Shown here one piece after another: positions 16,048 to 23,360 of a DNA stretch of 23,365 nt. Origin of the DNA: Glaciecola sp. UBA2563. GTDB lineage: Bacteria > Pseudomonadota > Gammaproteobacteria > Enterobacterales > Alteromonadaceae. Each line of letters begins with the position of its first letter. Positions within the stretch are counted from its first letter, which is position 1. The notes under the pieces were generated by a model. That model saw nothing but the letters and a program-made list of their open reading frames with translations. It had not been told where the DNA came from and did no database searches. The stretch covers positions 1 to 23,365 of the forward strand of contig DDLV01000147.1 of NCBI GenBank assembly GCA_002340325.1, written 5' to 3'. Position numbers and translations under genes: made by a program.

Positions 16048-16827
16048 TTAGGATAATTCGCTATGTTGACATGATTGTTCGGTTTTCATACCTAAAATGT
16101 GATGTGGGCTCTCTAAACCTCTCACATGTGAGAAACACTCATTAGATATGAATGCAATAAATGCTATAAGGGTTAGTATATCAATCAGGCTAAACTGCTG
16201 TTCCGAAATATTTAACTTCATGATTAGTAATTGCTTTAGTCGTAGTTTCGACCTTGACAGTACACGATCGTAGTGTTCTGATGTTAGTGATAACTCATCA
16301 CAAATATCCTTCTTATCCATGTTTGAGCCATAAGTTAACTGAAGGATCTGTCTATCTCTTTCGGTTTTCATCTCATTAATTACTTGTGAGACAATCTCAA
16401 CAAGTCGCTGTCTCTCAAAGCTGACTTCTATATTCTTTGAAGATTCGTCATTGATATTTTCAAACGTATCTAGTGTATCCGTTCGCTGCCGCAACCCTTT
16501 GCGTTTGTAATCGATTAACAAGTTAATACCAATACTTCGAATGAAAGAAGGCAGGCTTTTTTCGTTGCTTATTTCACCATTTCGAGCTTTATTAATTACT
16601 AAAATGAAAGTGTCTTGACATAAATCGGAACTTAGTTGATGGTCATTCGTCTGGTTCTTCAGAATAAAAAGCAAAGGTTTATAAAACTTGCCGACTAAGA
16701 TTTTTTCGGCATCCTTATCGCCTCTATAAATGCGATTTAAAAGTCCGGCTTGTTGAAATGCTGAATTTCCTTTTGCAAGAGTCATGGTTATCAGTTGATG
16801 TTTTTCAATGGGTAATAAATACGCCAT
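16048..16827 (-). CDS. ECF-type RNA polymerase sigma factor with C-terminal membrane segment
   Basis: A 259-aa sigma70-family protein. Region 2 spans about 30-110, with the DLCQDTFILVINKAR signature at 68-82 and SFIRSIGINLLIDYKRK after it. Region 4 spans about 140-203, with the helix-turn-helix DKKDICDELSLTSEHYDRVLS. After region 4 an extra tail holds a hydrophobic segment at about 212-228 (IDILTLIAFIAFIS), followed by 30 mainly polar residues. Typical ECF sigmas end near 180-200 aa, so the tail is unusual and may tether the factor to the membrane. The start at 16827 has a weak ribosome binding site. M15 (16785) is an alternative start and would still keep region 2 whole. It is the first gene of the sigma/anti-sigma pair and converges on the CHAT operon. 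Confidence 0.87.
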   Translation of the reverse strand: MAYLLPIEKHQLITMTLAKGNSAFQQAGLLNRIYRGDKDAEKILVGKFYKPLLFILKNQTNDHQLSSDLCQDTFILVINKARNGEISNEKSLPSFIRSIGINLLIDYKRKGLRQRTDTLDTFENINDESSKNIEVSFERQRLVEIVSQVINEMKTERDRQILQLTYGSNMDKKDICDELSLTSEHYDRVLSRSKLRLKQLLIMKLNISEQQFSLIDILTLIAFIAFISNECFSHVRGLESPHHILGMKTEQSCQHSELS

Positions 16828-17019
16828 GATTTCAAAATAATCAACGGTTTACTTAAATAAATAACTATTAGCGCGCAGTTTCAGAGTTGAAAGAGCAGAT
16901 TAAGTGATATTTGTTAACTTGGTTAAATGAGTGTGGTAAGAGAGGTTCAGCTTTCCATCAATTTATAACTTGTTTAATGGCGTAAGCTTACCGTCAAGCG
17001 CACGCTTTAAAACTAGAGA

Positions 17020-17154
17020 TTACGCTGCCAATTGTCTTATAAATTCACTAGGCGGAATGTTGCCAAGTGACTCATGTGGTCTTTCTTCGTTATAACTGAG
17101 TATCCATGCCCAGCTCAGTTCTCTGACTTCATCCAATCGATTGTTTCGTAAAAC
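17020..17154 (-). pseudogene. remnant of an IS3-family transposase (OrfB C-terminus)
   Basis: A 45-codon frame ending in TAA reads as the very end of an IS3-type DDE integrase: LDEVRELSWAWILSYNEERP, then HESLGNIPPSEF. It is cut off on its N-terminal side by a TGA at 17155-17157 and by a hairpin. No start codon, no OrfA and no left end remain, so it is a fossil. Beyond the stop, GCGTGCGCTTGACGGTAAGC (minus strand, 17005-16986) may be leftover terminal sequence. It indicates past insertion and deletion between the ECF operon and the haloperoxidase gene. Confidence 0.8.
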
Positions 17155-17180
17155 TCAGCTTGAATTTGGCCGAGTTTTAC
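17148..17180 (-). terminator. hairpin just downstream of the haloperoxidase gene
   Basis: The arms GTAAAACTC (17148-17156) and GAGTTTTAC (17172-17180) are perfect. On the minus strand the stem extends to 12 pairs with one G-U, around a 9-nt loop. It begins 14 bases after the haloperoxidase stop. No U-tract follows, so termination is only possible. It sits exactly at the broken end of the IS3 remnant. Confidence 0.4.
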
Positions 17181-17193
17181 GTTCTTTGTCTAT

Positions 17194-18957
17194 TCAAGTC
17201 CTTCCAATGGTTATCGCTTTTCCATCAAACGTGTTAAGCGAAAGTTCGAACTCATCAAACGGGTAGCCTTCAGCTTGGTCTTTTAATATTCCAATAGCGA
17301 TCTCTTCTCCCATCCTAACGCTATCGTAATAATCGCTGAAATAATGCACTCCCCCCATATTTCGTCCAATTGAGATATTAGCGGCAAGTTTGTTTAATTC
17401 GCCCTCAAGTGTAAGTGGCACGTCAGAAGGCTCAACAGAGATTTTATTTGTCGTGTAAGTGTCACTTTTCTTGTCGCAAGGTTTAGTAATGATTTTCACA
17501 TTTTCACCAGTTCCAGCCTTAGCAAATCCGATGACACCTTCAACTTTCTGAAGAACGCTAGACGTGTCGAAAAATGCTTTCAAGACTGTAACGCATGCAC
17601 CTGCAACTGTTGCGTGACCAGCGCCATAAGCTGGATGCATAGGAGAGCCTTCTCTAAACGCCATTGGCAATAACCCAAAATCGTAACTTTTACCTTCTTG
17701 CTTCTCTATTCTCTTAAGCACGCCATCTAAGTCCTGCAGCATTTTGCTTAAAGAGTTATCAGCAGATTTATTAATTTTCGACTTGAATTTTGTGTTTTTC
17801 GCATTAACTCGATTCAATAGTCCTCCAATTGCTTCTGGTCGACATCGCCTATGAACTTGGAATTTTTGATAACGGACTGCTTTAAGTGCGCGAGTAGCGA
17901 CTTCAGTAACTAATGATAGAATATGCGGCCCTCCGTAAAGCGCGAAGCCACCCGCAGTTGCTTCGCTAAATTCACCAGACAGTCGATTAAAGCTAGGATC
18001 ATAAGGAGCTAGACCTTCTTTACCTTTTTGGCTGAGCAATATAAGACAAGCATTTAGATAGGCTTGATACAGTGCGTCAAAGTGAACATATGTAGCTAAG
18101 TCTCTAGGCGTTTCAATAAACTGTTTTTCACCTGTATAAAACTCAGGGTCGGTAATTGGATTATTACTTGTTTTTTCGCCATTTTGTACGCTTAAAAACT
18201 CGTTAAAATTGGTCATAAAGTTTTTGCTTTTTGCAACCGGAACCCGTTGGTCAATCGACTGCGCGCCAAAAATGATTTCTCCTGACGTTATGTTTCTTTC
18301 CTTTTTACCGCCACCCATAACCATAAAGCATGATAAATAAGGTCCATCTTCAACTTTTGGTGACGACCCTCTAAAGAGATTAGATTCGCTAAGGTTTACC
18401 AATCCATCTCTTGATCTTGGTCGCGCTGGATTCGTCGATTTTGTGAAGGCTAGCGATTGTAAAAACGTTAAACTCTCTTTGAACATTTTGTTTTTACAAT
18501 TAAATTTCCCAAAAGCTAAATCACGTAAATATGACAGTTCATAAACCTCACCCATCTCAAATGTCAGTTCGTCGCTTCCAAGTTCTGGTGCAGGTGCCAT
18601 CGTTACCGCTTGCCCATCTGGACCTTGAGTATCAAAAACAAATCCAGCTGTTGGAGCTTCCCATAATCGGCGTTTGCCCGGCGGAAAACTTACGTCTATC
18701 GCGTGGAAGGGTTCTATATAACCTCCTAGTATCGCGTCTCGAAAATCCTCGTAGTCACTTGTTTTACTGACCAGACCTGTGTCCTTGTCGTGCTTTAATC
18801 CTTTTGTAAAGTTCATCAAAAAAGTGGACTTATGTTTTTCCTCATCCCTATTGCTTTCATGCGTTACTAAGGGAACTGTGGAGGCGCGATAGTTTTTGGT
18901 AGCAATGTATTTTCTATATTCAAACGACGCATTATTACGTTGATTGTTACTCGTCAT
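17194..18957 (-). CDS. vanadium-dependent haloperoxidase, algal bromoperoxidase type
   Basis: A 587-aa enzyme predicted to oxidise halides with hydrogen peroxide using bound vanadate. The vanadate pocket is readable and correctly spaced: K365 and R373 (KFQVHRRCRP), H441 and H448 (HPAYGAGHA), R532 and H538 (GRNMGGVHYF). The spacings K-R 8, H-H 7 and R-H 6 equal those in Ascophyllum bromoperoxidase. The serine that usually precedes GH (PSGH) is alanine here (A446). No signal peptide is visible, so it is cytoplasmic or exported by another route. The start is supported by AAGGA about 8 bases before ATG. Chloride, bromide or iodide preference cannot be read. The gene stands alone, next to an IS3 remnant, which suggests acquisition. 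Confidence 0.9.
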   Translation of the reverse strand: MTSNNQRNNASFEYRKYIATKNYRASTVPLVTHESNRDEEKHKSTFLMNFTKGLKHDKDTGLVSKTSDYEDFRDAILGGYIEPFHAIDVSFPPGKRRLWEAPTAGFVFDTQGPDGQAVTMAPAPELGSDELTFEMGEVYELSYLRDLAFGKFNCKNKMFKESLTFLQSLAFTKSTNPARPRSRDGLVNLSESNLFRGSSPKVEDGPYLSCFMVMGGGKKERNITSGEIIFGAQSIDQRVPVAKSKNFMTNFNEFLSVQNGEKTSNNPITDPEFYTGEKQFIETPRDLATYVHFDALYQAYLNACLILLSQKGKEGLAPYDPSFNRLSGEFSEATAGGFALYGGPHILSLVTEVATRALKAVRYQKFQVHRRCRPEAIGGLLNRVNAKNTKFKSKINKSADNSLSKMLQDLDGVLKRIEKQEGKSYDFGLLPMAFREGSPMHPAYGAGHATVAGACVTVLKAFFDTSSVLQKVEGVIGFAKAGTGENVKIITKPCDKKSDTYTTNKISVEPSDVPLTLEGELNKLAANISIGRNMGGVHYFSDYYDSVRMGEEIAIGILKDQAEGYPFDEFELSLNTFDGKAITIGRT

Positions 18958-19265
18958 TTTTAATCCTTAAATTAATTGTTGTTACATAAATCAGGTGTTT
19001 ACAAAAAAATGCAGAATGACATTTACCCGCGGTTTTCACCAAGCCGTATTTTTTCACCGATTCATATATTTCTTTGTCTACTCAGCGAATATTGTGAGCA
19101 CAAATTCATCTCTGCCTTGATTATTTGCTGTGGTCTGCTTAAATCTGAAGGCCAATGAGTATTTTGCAAACAGTCCACATTAAGCTCTCTGTTTGTGGAG
19201 ATTGGAGGGATAACAGTTCCCTCCGTTGGACGATTTACAAAGTGGTCATTTAGAAAAAACTTGTT
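18958..19265. other. intergenic stretch upstream of the haloperoxidase gene
   Basis: These 308 bases hold the haloperoxidase promoter region and the downstream region of the DUF3718-like gene. A 7-bp perfect hairpin (GGAGGGA at 19204-19210, TCCCTCC at 19218-19224) lies 42 bases after that gene's stop but has no T-run, so it is a doubtful terminator. A 60-codon plus-strand frame at 18976 has no ribosome binding site and is ignored. Confidence 0.45.
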
Positions 19266-19622
19266 TCAAGAACTGCTCGTTTCGGTTTCTTCTTTAGATT
19301 TATTCAATTTTGCTATCACCACATCCGGGTCAATGCTAGCCTTTCTCGCAATATGCATCGCGGTTTCTTCAGCATTATGCTCAATAGCAAAATCCATTAA
19401 GGTAACGCCATTGCACTTTAGGCGATTCTGAAGTTTCTTGTAGGAGACACCTAGTTGTCGTACCTGTCTTTTTAGCTTTGATACTTTATTGTCTTTTGCC
19501 GATTCGCAAATTTTGATCAGGTCTTTTTCGTAATAGTTGGTTGCGAATTGACTTGCAGACGCATAGCTGCTGCAAATTAAAACGGTAGATATTGCAATAG
19601 TGTTTAATGTAACTTTATTCAT
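19266..19622 (-). CDS. small exported DUF3718-like protein
   Basis: A 118-aa protein with a signal peptide (hydrophobic 5-18, cleavage probably after YASA at 24). The mature part follows the pattern I associate with DUF3718, a family common in Alteromonadales and Shewanella: KICESAKDN at 37-45, then a basic helical stretch, then LKCNGVTLMDFAIEHNAEET. The two cysteines C39 and C70 are likely to be disulfide-bonded in the periplasm. The tail is charged and serine-rich. AGGTG lies 6 bases before the ATG. It stands alone and its function is unknown. The family call is from memory. Confidence 0.7.
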   Translation of the reverse strand: MNKVTLNTIAISTVLICSSYASASQFATNYYEKDLIKICESAKDNKVSKLKRQVRQLGVSYKKLQNRLKCNGVTLMDFAIEHNAEETAMHIARKASIDPDVVIAKLNKSKEETETSSS

Positions 19623-19891
19623 GTTTTCACCTATATGATTAATAAATTGTTCCTCTAATGGCTACTGCATTCTCTGCCATTGTCCATATAGTGTTAGAAG
19701 CACAAGAAACCTCTCAGGTAAGCACGAAAAAATTTGAATTTTTTTCGTAACGTTAATTTACTCATAAAAAAAGCGCCTAATACGACATTCTTTATAAAAA
19801 TAAAAATCCAGTAAAAGTGAGAGATTTTAGTAGGTAACGTCACTCCCTAATATGCGCAATGCACTGCATGTTGAAAAAATTGGAGAGAGAA

Positions 19892-20101
19892 ATGTCACAC
19901 AAGAAATTAATGCTTATATACACCGTTATCGCAATTTCTATTGCGGTTACTAGTTCAGCCATAACAGCGGGATTGATGAAAAATAATGCTTCTTATGTTT
20001 TGTCTTATTCAAATGTATTAGCTGATGCAGAAAAGCAGTCTGCTTTAATGGATTGTCCTTATCCTGATTATAGGCTGGCGAGAAATACGCTTAACGATTA
20101 A
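19892..20101 (+). CDS. small single-pass membrane or exported peptide (69 aa)
   Basis: I take ATG 19892 because GGAGAG lies 4 bases upstream (19882-19887); an upstream ATG at 19859 has no such site. Residues about 6-26 (LMLIYTVIAISIAVTSSAI) form one hydrophobic helix after a basic start. A polar tail with one cysteine (MDCPYPDYRLARNTLND) follows. No family is recognised. It is divergent from the DUF3718-like gene, and its neighbours are also small exported proteins. Confidence 0.6.
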   Translation: MSHKKLMLIYTVIAISIAVTSSAITAGLMKNNASYVLSYSNVLADAEKQSALMDCPYPDYRLARNTLND

Positions 20102-20521
20102 GTCATGTGAGATTGTATTTGTAACAGCGGTTTGATAAAGAAGTGCTTAAGCAGTCATAATTGGGTTTAATATATCAGACCGCTCGCTCTTTTCGATGGC
20201 AGTTTTGGCATCCCTATGTTTATTCGTCATCCATCACTATTGTTAAACACCAATAAAGAATCCGTTATCTAAGTTGGATACTAACACTTCAATCATCACC
20301 GTATTAACTCTTTATTAAAGGCAACGTTTACCATCTAATGCTTGTTTTCCGGGCGAAGTGGCTGCGTCTATAAGGTATGGAGTCGTTGATTTGGTATCAT
20401 GTATGGTGGTGTTTTGAGAATAAGTTAAAAGAAGGCGTCGCGTATTTATAACTGCGGTGAACTAAATAACCACCACTAAACTCTCTGTGGAGTATAACTT
20501 CTGTTCCTAGCTGATAAAGGT
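20102..20521. other. 420-bp stretch without a recognisable gene
   Basis: Neither strand shows a frame with a ribosome binding site. I see no clear hairpin with a T-run, no repeat copy of the 4133-4299 element and no IS end. It may contain an unannotated small RNA or a decayed gene, but nothing in the sequence supports either. Confidence 0.35.
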
Positions 20522-20875
20522 CTAATGCTCAACTTTTACGAGTAGTGTATTTTTGTCGTTATCCGAGTCTGTATCAGTGTTCTGAGGCAACATTACATAA
20601 TAAATTTGTTCATCTGGCTCTAATAGTTTCTTGGCAAGTATTTTGGCGCTTCCTGCTTCTATTAATGAAATTTCTCTTGAGAGGTGTTCTTTCAACTGCA
20701 TGTATATGTTGTCTTTGTTAACCTTTAGGATTGTATCTTTCGGTGAGCTTCCTAAGGACTCAGTAGTAGTGGCGCGCTCTGAGTTCTCATCTGCATATGC
20801 CCCACAACAACAAACTCCCATAAACACGGTACAAATGACCGCCATAATCTGTTTTTCGCTTAATTGAATCTTCAT
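20522..20875 (-). CDS. small exported protein, unknown (117 aa)
   Basis: The signal peptide contains an unusual CCC run (GVCCCGAYA, cleavage probably after A28). The mature part is about 89 residues, acidic and without cysteine. It has a helical middle (MQLKEHLSREISLIEAGSAK) and a strand near YYVMLPQ before an asparagine/aspartate-rich loop and LLVKVEH. I recognise no family. AAAGG lies about 12 bases before the ATG, which is longer than ideal. It is downstream of the six-cysteine protein gene on the same strand, 164 bases away, with a hairpin between them. Confidence 0.6.
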   Translation of the reverse strand: MKIQLSEKQIMAVICTVFMGVCCCGAYADENSERATTTESLGSSPKDTILKVNKDNIYMQLKEHLSREISLIEAGSAKILAKKLLEPDEQIYYVMLPQNTDTDSDNDKNTLLVKVEH

Positions 20876-20989
20876 ATCATTGTTTACCTTTTTTTGACGT
20901 GGTAATGATAAAGTGATTTGTAAGCGGTGTTTCTCTCATTGGTTTTTGGCATATTCGGAGATATATAAGAATTCTAGTGGGGGATTGGT

Positions 20990-21015
20990 AGAGCGCTCTT
21001 TGGAATAAGCGCTCT
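20990..21015 (-). terminator. hairpin after the six-cysteine protein gene
   Basis: AGAGCGCT (20990-20997) and AGCGCTCT (21008-21015) form a perfect 8-bp GC-rich stem around a 10-nt loop, 25 bases downstream of the stop at 21040. There is no T-run on the minus strand, so termination is plausible but not assured. Confidence 0.5.
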
Positions 21016-21039
21016 CGAGATACCAAATTAAGTTTACTA

Positions 21040-21462
21040 TTATTCCATATCGTACCAAGCGTCGCCAGCGACGCGTCTAGCGCAGACCCAATCCTTATTT
21101 GAGATGTCTGAACCAACAGCCATGTAGAGATATCGGCCACTGGCATTGTAAGTCGACCATGATTTTGTTCCGTGCGGCCTAATGCCATCGGTACCGCAAT
21201 CTTTGCTGCCATTTGTCCTAGCATTGCAGAATTTTGCATAAACTCGATGGCTACACGTATTTTTGTAAACGACTTGCAATTTTTCATCATTAACCCAGTT
21301 AGTGGTACTCACTTGCATGCATTTGTCGCCACCATTAATAAAACTGTGGTATCCGTCCCAACAACCATCTCTATCTACGGTCTCATTGTGCCCAAGAGCT
21401 GCAAGAGCAGAAAAACTCAATGTAGCGGCAGCAATCACGAAGGTCTTTTTAAATAATTCCAT
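21040..21462 (-). CDS. secreted six-cysteine protein, unknown (140 aa)
   Basis: It has a clear signal peptide (KKTFVIAAATLSFSALAALG, cleavage near residue 22). The mature domain of about 118 residues has six cysteines (C34, C48, C70, C79, C89, C127) and many aromatic residues (W35, W56, W102, W125, W136). Repeated beta-like segments are seen: KLQVVYKNTCSHRVYAKFC, SWSTYNASGRYLYMAVGSD, KDWVCARRV. It looks like a compact disulfide-stabilised extracellular or periplasmic domain. Similar NTC..VYxxFC and AVGS..DWVCA patterns occur in other bacterial secreted proteins of unknown role that I cannot name. GGAGAC lies 5 bases before the ATG. Confidence 0.8.
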   Translation of the reverse strand: MELFKKTFVIAAATLSFSALAALGHNETVDRDGCWDGYHSFINGGDKCMQVSTTNWVNDEKLQVVYKNTCSHRVYAKFCNARTNGSKDCGTDGIRPHGTKSWSTYNASGRYLYMAVGSDISNKDWVCARRVAGDAWYDME

Positions 21463-21836
21463 TGTTTGTCTCCATCTATTGTTAATTGGTAATGAATGTT
21501 TGGTGCATTCAATGCAGTAAGTGGCATCGACTTAAGAAAACTCTCACTTAGATTAAAAATTTTTCTGATTAAATTTGATGAGATCTAACAGGATGTATAT
21601 ATCGAAGAAGCTAACGCGTTTTTATGTTTAATAAGCAGCTAAACAGGTTTATTTTAAAGATTGTTTGCAACACTTTTTAAGTGCATCCACAGGCATGGAA
21701 TTACACTTCAAATGGAGAGGACTATAAGTGCTTGAGTTATATATTACGATAAAGTGTCAGTTAGTGATAAAACAACTTCTTCGAATGGTTTTAAGAGTAC
21801 AGCATGTATTGTTGCCGCATACTGAGGAGGCTTTGA
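21463..21836. other. intergenic stretch before the 42-aa ORF
   Basis: These 374 AT-rich bases contain no gene that I can support. The promoter of the six-cysteine gene should lie at the left end and that of the 42-aa ORF at the right end, but no strong -35/-10 pair stands out. Confidence 0.35.
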
Positions 21837-21965
21837 ATGTCAATTTCCCACGTTTTTCTAACTTCTATCGGCTTTAATCCCGACCTGTTCCCTCACCTTA
21901 GACAAGAGCAAGTGATATCAGAAATCGAGAATGAAATAGAGATTAAAGAATTGCTCAACGAGTAA
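21837..21965 (+). CDS. 42-aa small ORF with strong ribosome binding site
   Basis: ATG at 21837 is preceded by GAGGAGG (21824-21830), the best Shine-Dalgarno in the window, at 6 bases. The frame runs to TAA at 21963-21965. The product starts with a moderately hydrophobic part (ISHVFLTSIGFNPDLFPHLR) and ends in a very acidic helix (EIENEIEIKELLNE). No family is recognised and there is no typical signal peptide. It could be a small peptide gene or a leader for the lipoprotein gene 141 bases downstream. Confidence 0.5.
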   Translation: MSISHVFLTSIGFNPDLFPHLRQEQVISEIENEIEIKELLNE

Positions 21966-22106
21966 CTCACGTGTGAGAAATTGACGATAGAAAAAGTAGG
22001 ATAAATGATAATTAGATATCATTAGGTCTAAAATAATTGGTACTTAAGTATTATTTTATAGTAATATCTATCGCTGAAGTATTAGTAGTAAGTTCTAAGT
22101 AGTCCA

Positions 22107-23360
22107 ATGAAAAATATCCTTCCGTTTTTAATTTTAGCGTGTTCAGCGCTTGTACTAATTGGCTGTAAAACAACTCAAGTCGAGCCTAACGAAACAAACA
22201 ATCATATCCCCTTACTCCCTGCAGATTCGCCATTTGAGCTTGAACAAGATGAGTTTAAAAATTCAGCGCAAGGTAAAATTTTTGCCTTTGAACAAGCCGA
22301 TGTTCATTCAATTATAGGTCCATATCTTGAAGGTTTACAACAGGTTCATCTCTTAACTGAAGAGCAAGTGTGTGGCATTGAAGCATTGGCACTTTATGAT
22401 AGATTACTTTCTTTAAACCCGAGTTCATTATTCGTTAAGCAGGTAAGGCTGGCTTGTCTGGAAGACGTTTTACCAGAAACACAATTAGCAGTCGAAATCG
22501 AAGAGATCAGTGACTTGGCCGCAGCCCTAATCAAAACCGGTAAAGGTGAAACGATATCGGACGCAATTCGTGTTAGAGAAACAGCAGAACTACATATTTT
22601 ACTTAGTTTAGCAGGGTTAGCTGTATACGACATTGAAGCCATTTTCCACAACGGTTTGTTATACTTCAAGGCGCATACATTCGACACGGTTACCAATAAG
22701 TTCAGCTATAGATATGCCAGTAATTATAGTTTTTTCAGCGTCTTCTTTTCGGGGTTTATTGGTACCAATATGACACCTGCTAATACCTCACTTTTTCTCA
22801 ATCAGGGACTTATTGAAAGTCAAGATCCAGTTCTTTTCCCTTCGCAGTTCCGTAATTTGAGTTATTCCGGTAAACATCAAAAAATAATCGACAGATCTAG
22901 CGAATCTATGTTGGGACCAATCAGTGAAATATTGGTTGCACAAGCAGCTTTGATGACAGAGGATGACGAGACGCTAAATCGTCACTTAGATAACCTCCTG
23001 ATTTATTCCGACAATGGTTTGTTGCCGGCAACGAGTTTTATAGCGCAGTTTTTATTTGTCAGAGACGCAGAAGCGTCCTGGTCAGAAATCACAGCAAAAC
23101 TAGCGGAAATTGATAGTAGTTCCGAGCCAGGATTTGGCATTCGTTTGTTTTTAGATGGTTTGTCGATGCGTTCTGATTATGAAGAACACTTGAAGAAGTT
23201 CATCACACTTTCTGATTCAACTGTTTTGGAAGATGTTGATGCCTTCTATCAATATTTACAGTCTAAAAGTAAAACTAACATTTATAATTTGGGCGCAATT
23301 CTTGAAAGTACCGAAGCAGTGCTGACTGAATTTGAATATCCCATGAAGTGGTTTAATTGA
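22107..23360 (+). CDS. lipoprotein of unknown function (417 aa)
   Basis: The lipobox LIGC (C20) follows a hydrophobic leader, so the protein is probably attached to the inner or outer membrane facing the periplasm. The mature part is mostly helical and mildly acidic, with TPR-like stretches near 90-115 (ALYDRLLSLNPSSLFVKQ) and 280-330. A more hydrophobic strand-rich patch lies near 200-225 (NYSFFSVFFSGFIGTNMTP). No enzyme motif is visible. The ribosome binding site is weak. The reading frame is complete and stops five bases before the window end. I cannot name a family. Confidence 0.8.
   Translation: MKNILPFLILACSALVLIGCKTTQVEPNETNNHIPLLPADSPFELEQDEFKNSAQGKIFAFEQADVHSIIGPYLEGLQQVHLLTEEQVCGIEALALYDRLLSLNPSSLFVKQVRLACLEDVLPETQLAVEIEEISDLAAALIKTGKGETISDAIRVRETAELHILLSLAGLAVYDIEAIFHNGLLYFKAHTFDTVTNKFSYRYASNYSFFSVFFSGFIGTNMTPANTSLFLNQGLIESQDPVLFPSQFRNLSYSGKHQKIIDRSSESMLGPISEILVAQAALMTEDDETLNRHLDNLLIYSDNGLLPATSFIAQFLFVRDAEASWSEITAKLAEIDSSSEPGFGIRLFLDGLSMRSDYEEHLKKFITLSDSTVLEDVDAFYQYLQSKSKTNIYNLGAILESTEAVLTEFEYPMKWFN

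Noticed and set aside
19724..19748. AT-only hairpin (ACGAAAAAA / TTTTTTTCGT) considered as a terminator
   Set aside because: It lies between divergent genes, where no transcript should end, and its stem is almost all A-T pairs. It is more likely simple sequence in a promoter region.
20220..20350. possible integron attC-like site (GTTAAAC near 20242)
   Set aside because: No matching RYYYAAC partner at a suitable distance, and no cassette-like arrangement or integrase.
20877..21290. 137-codon minus-strand ORF
   Set aside because: It overlaps the better supported six-cysteine protein gene in another frame. It lacks a signal peptide and a ribosome binding site, and its composition looks like a frame shadow.
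21966..21977. CTCACGTGTGAG after the 42-aa ORF, similar to CTCACATGTGAG inside the sigma gene
   Set aside because: The copies are only 12 bp, one lies in coding sequence, and the stem would have a 2-nt loop; this is likely chance.
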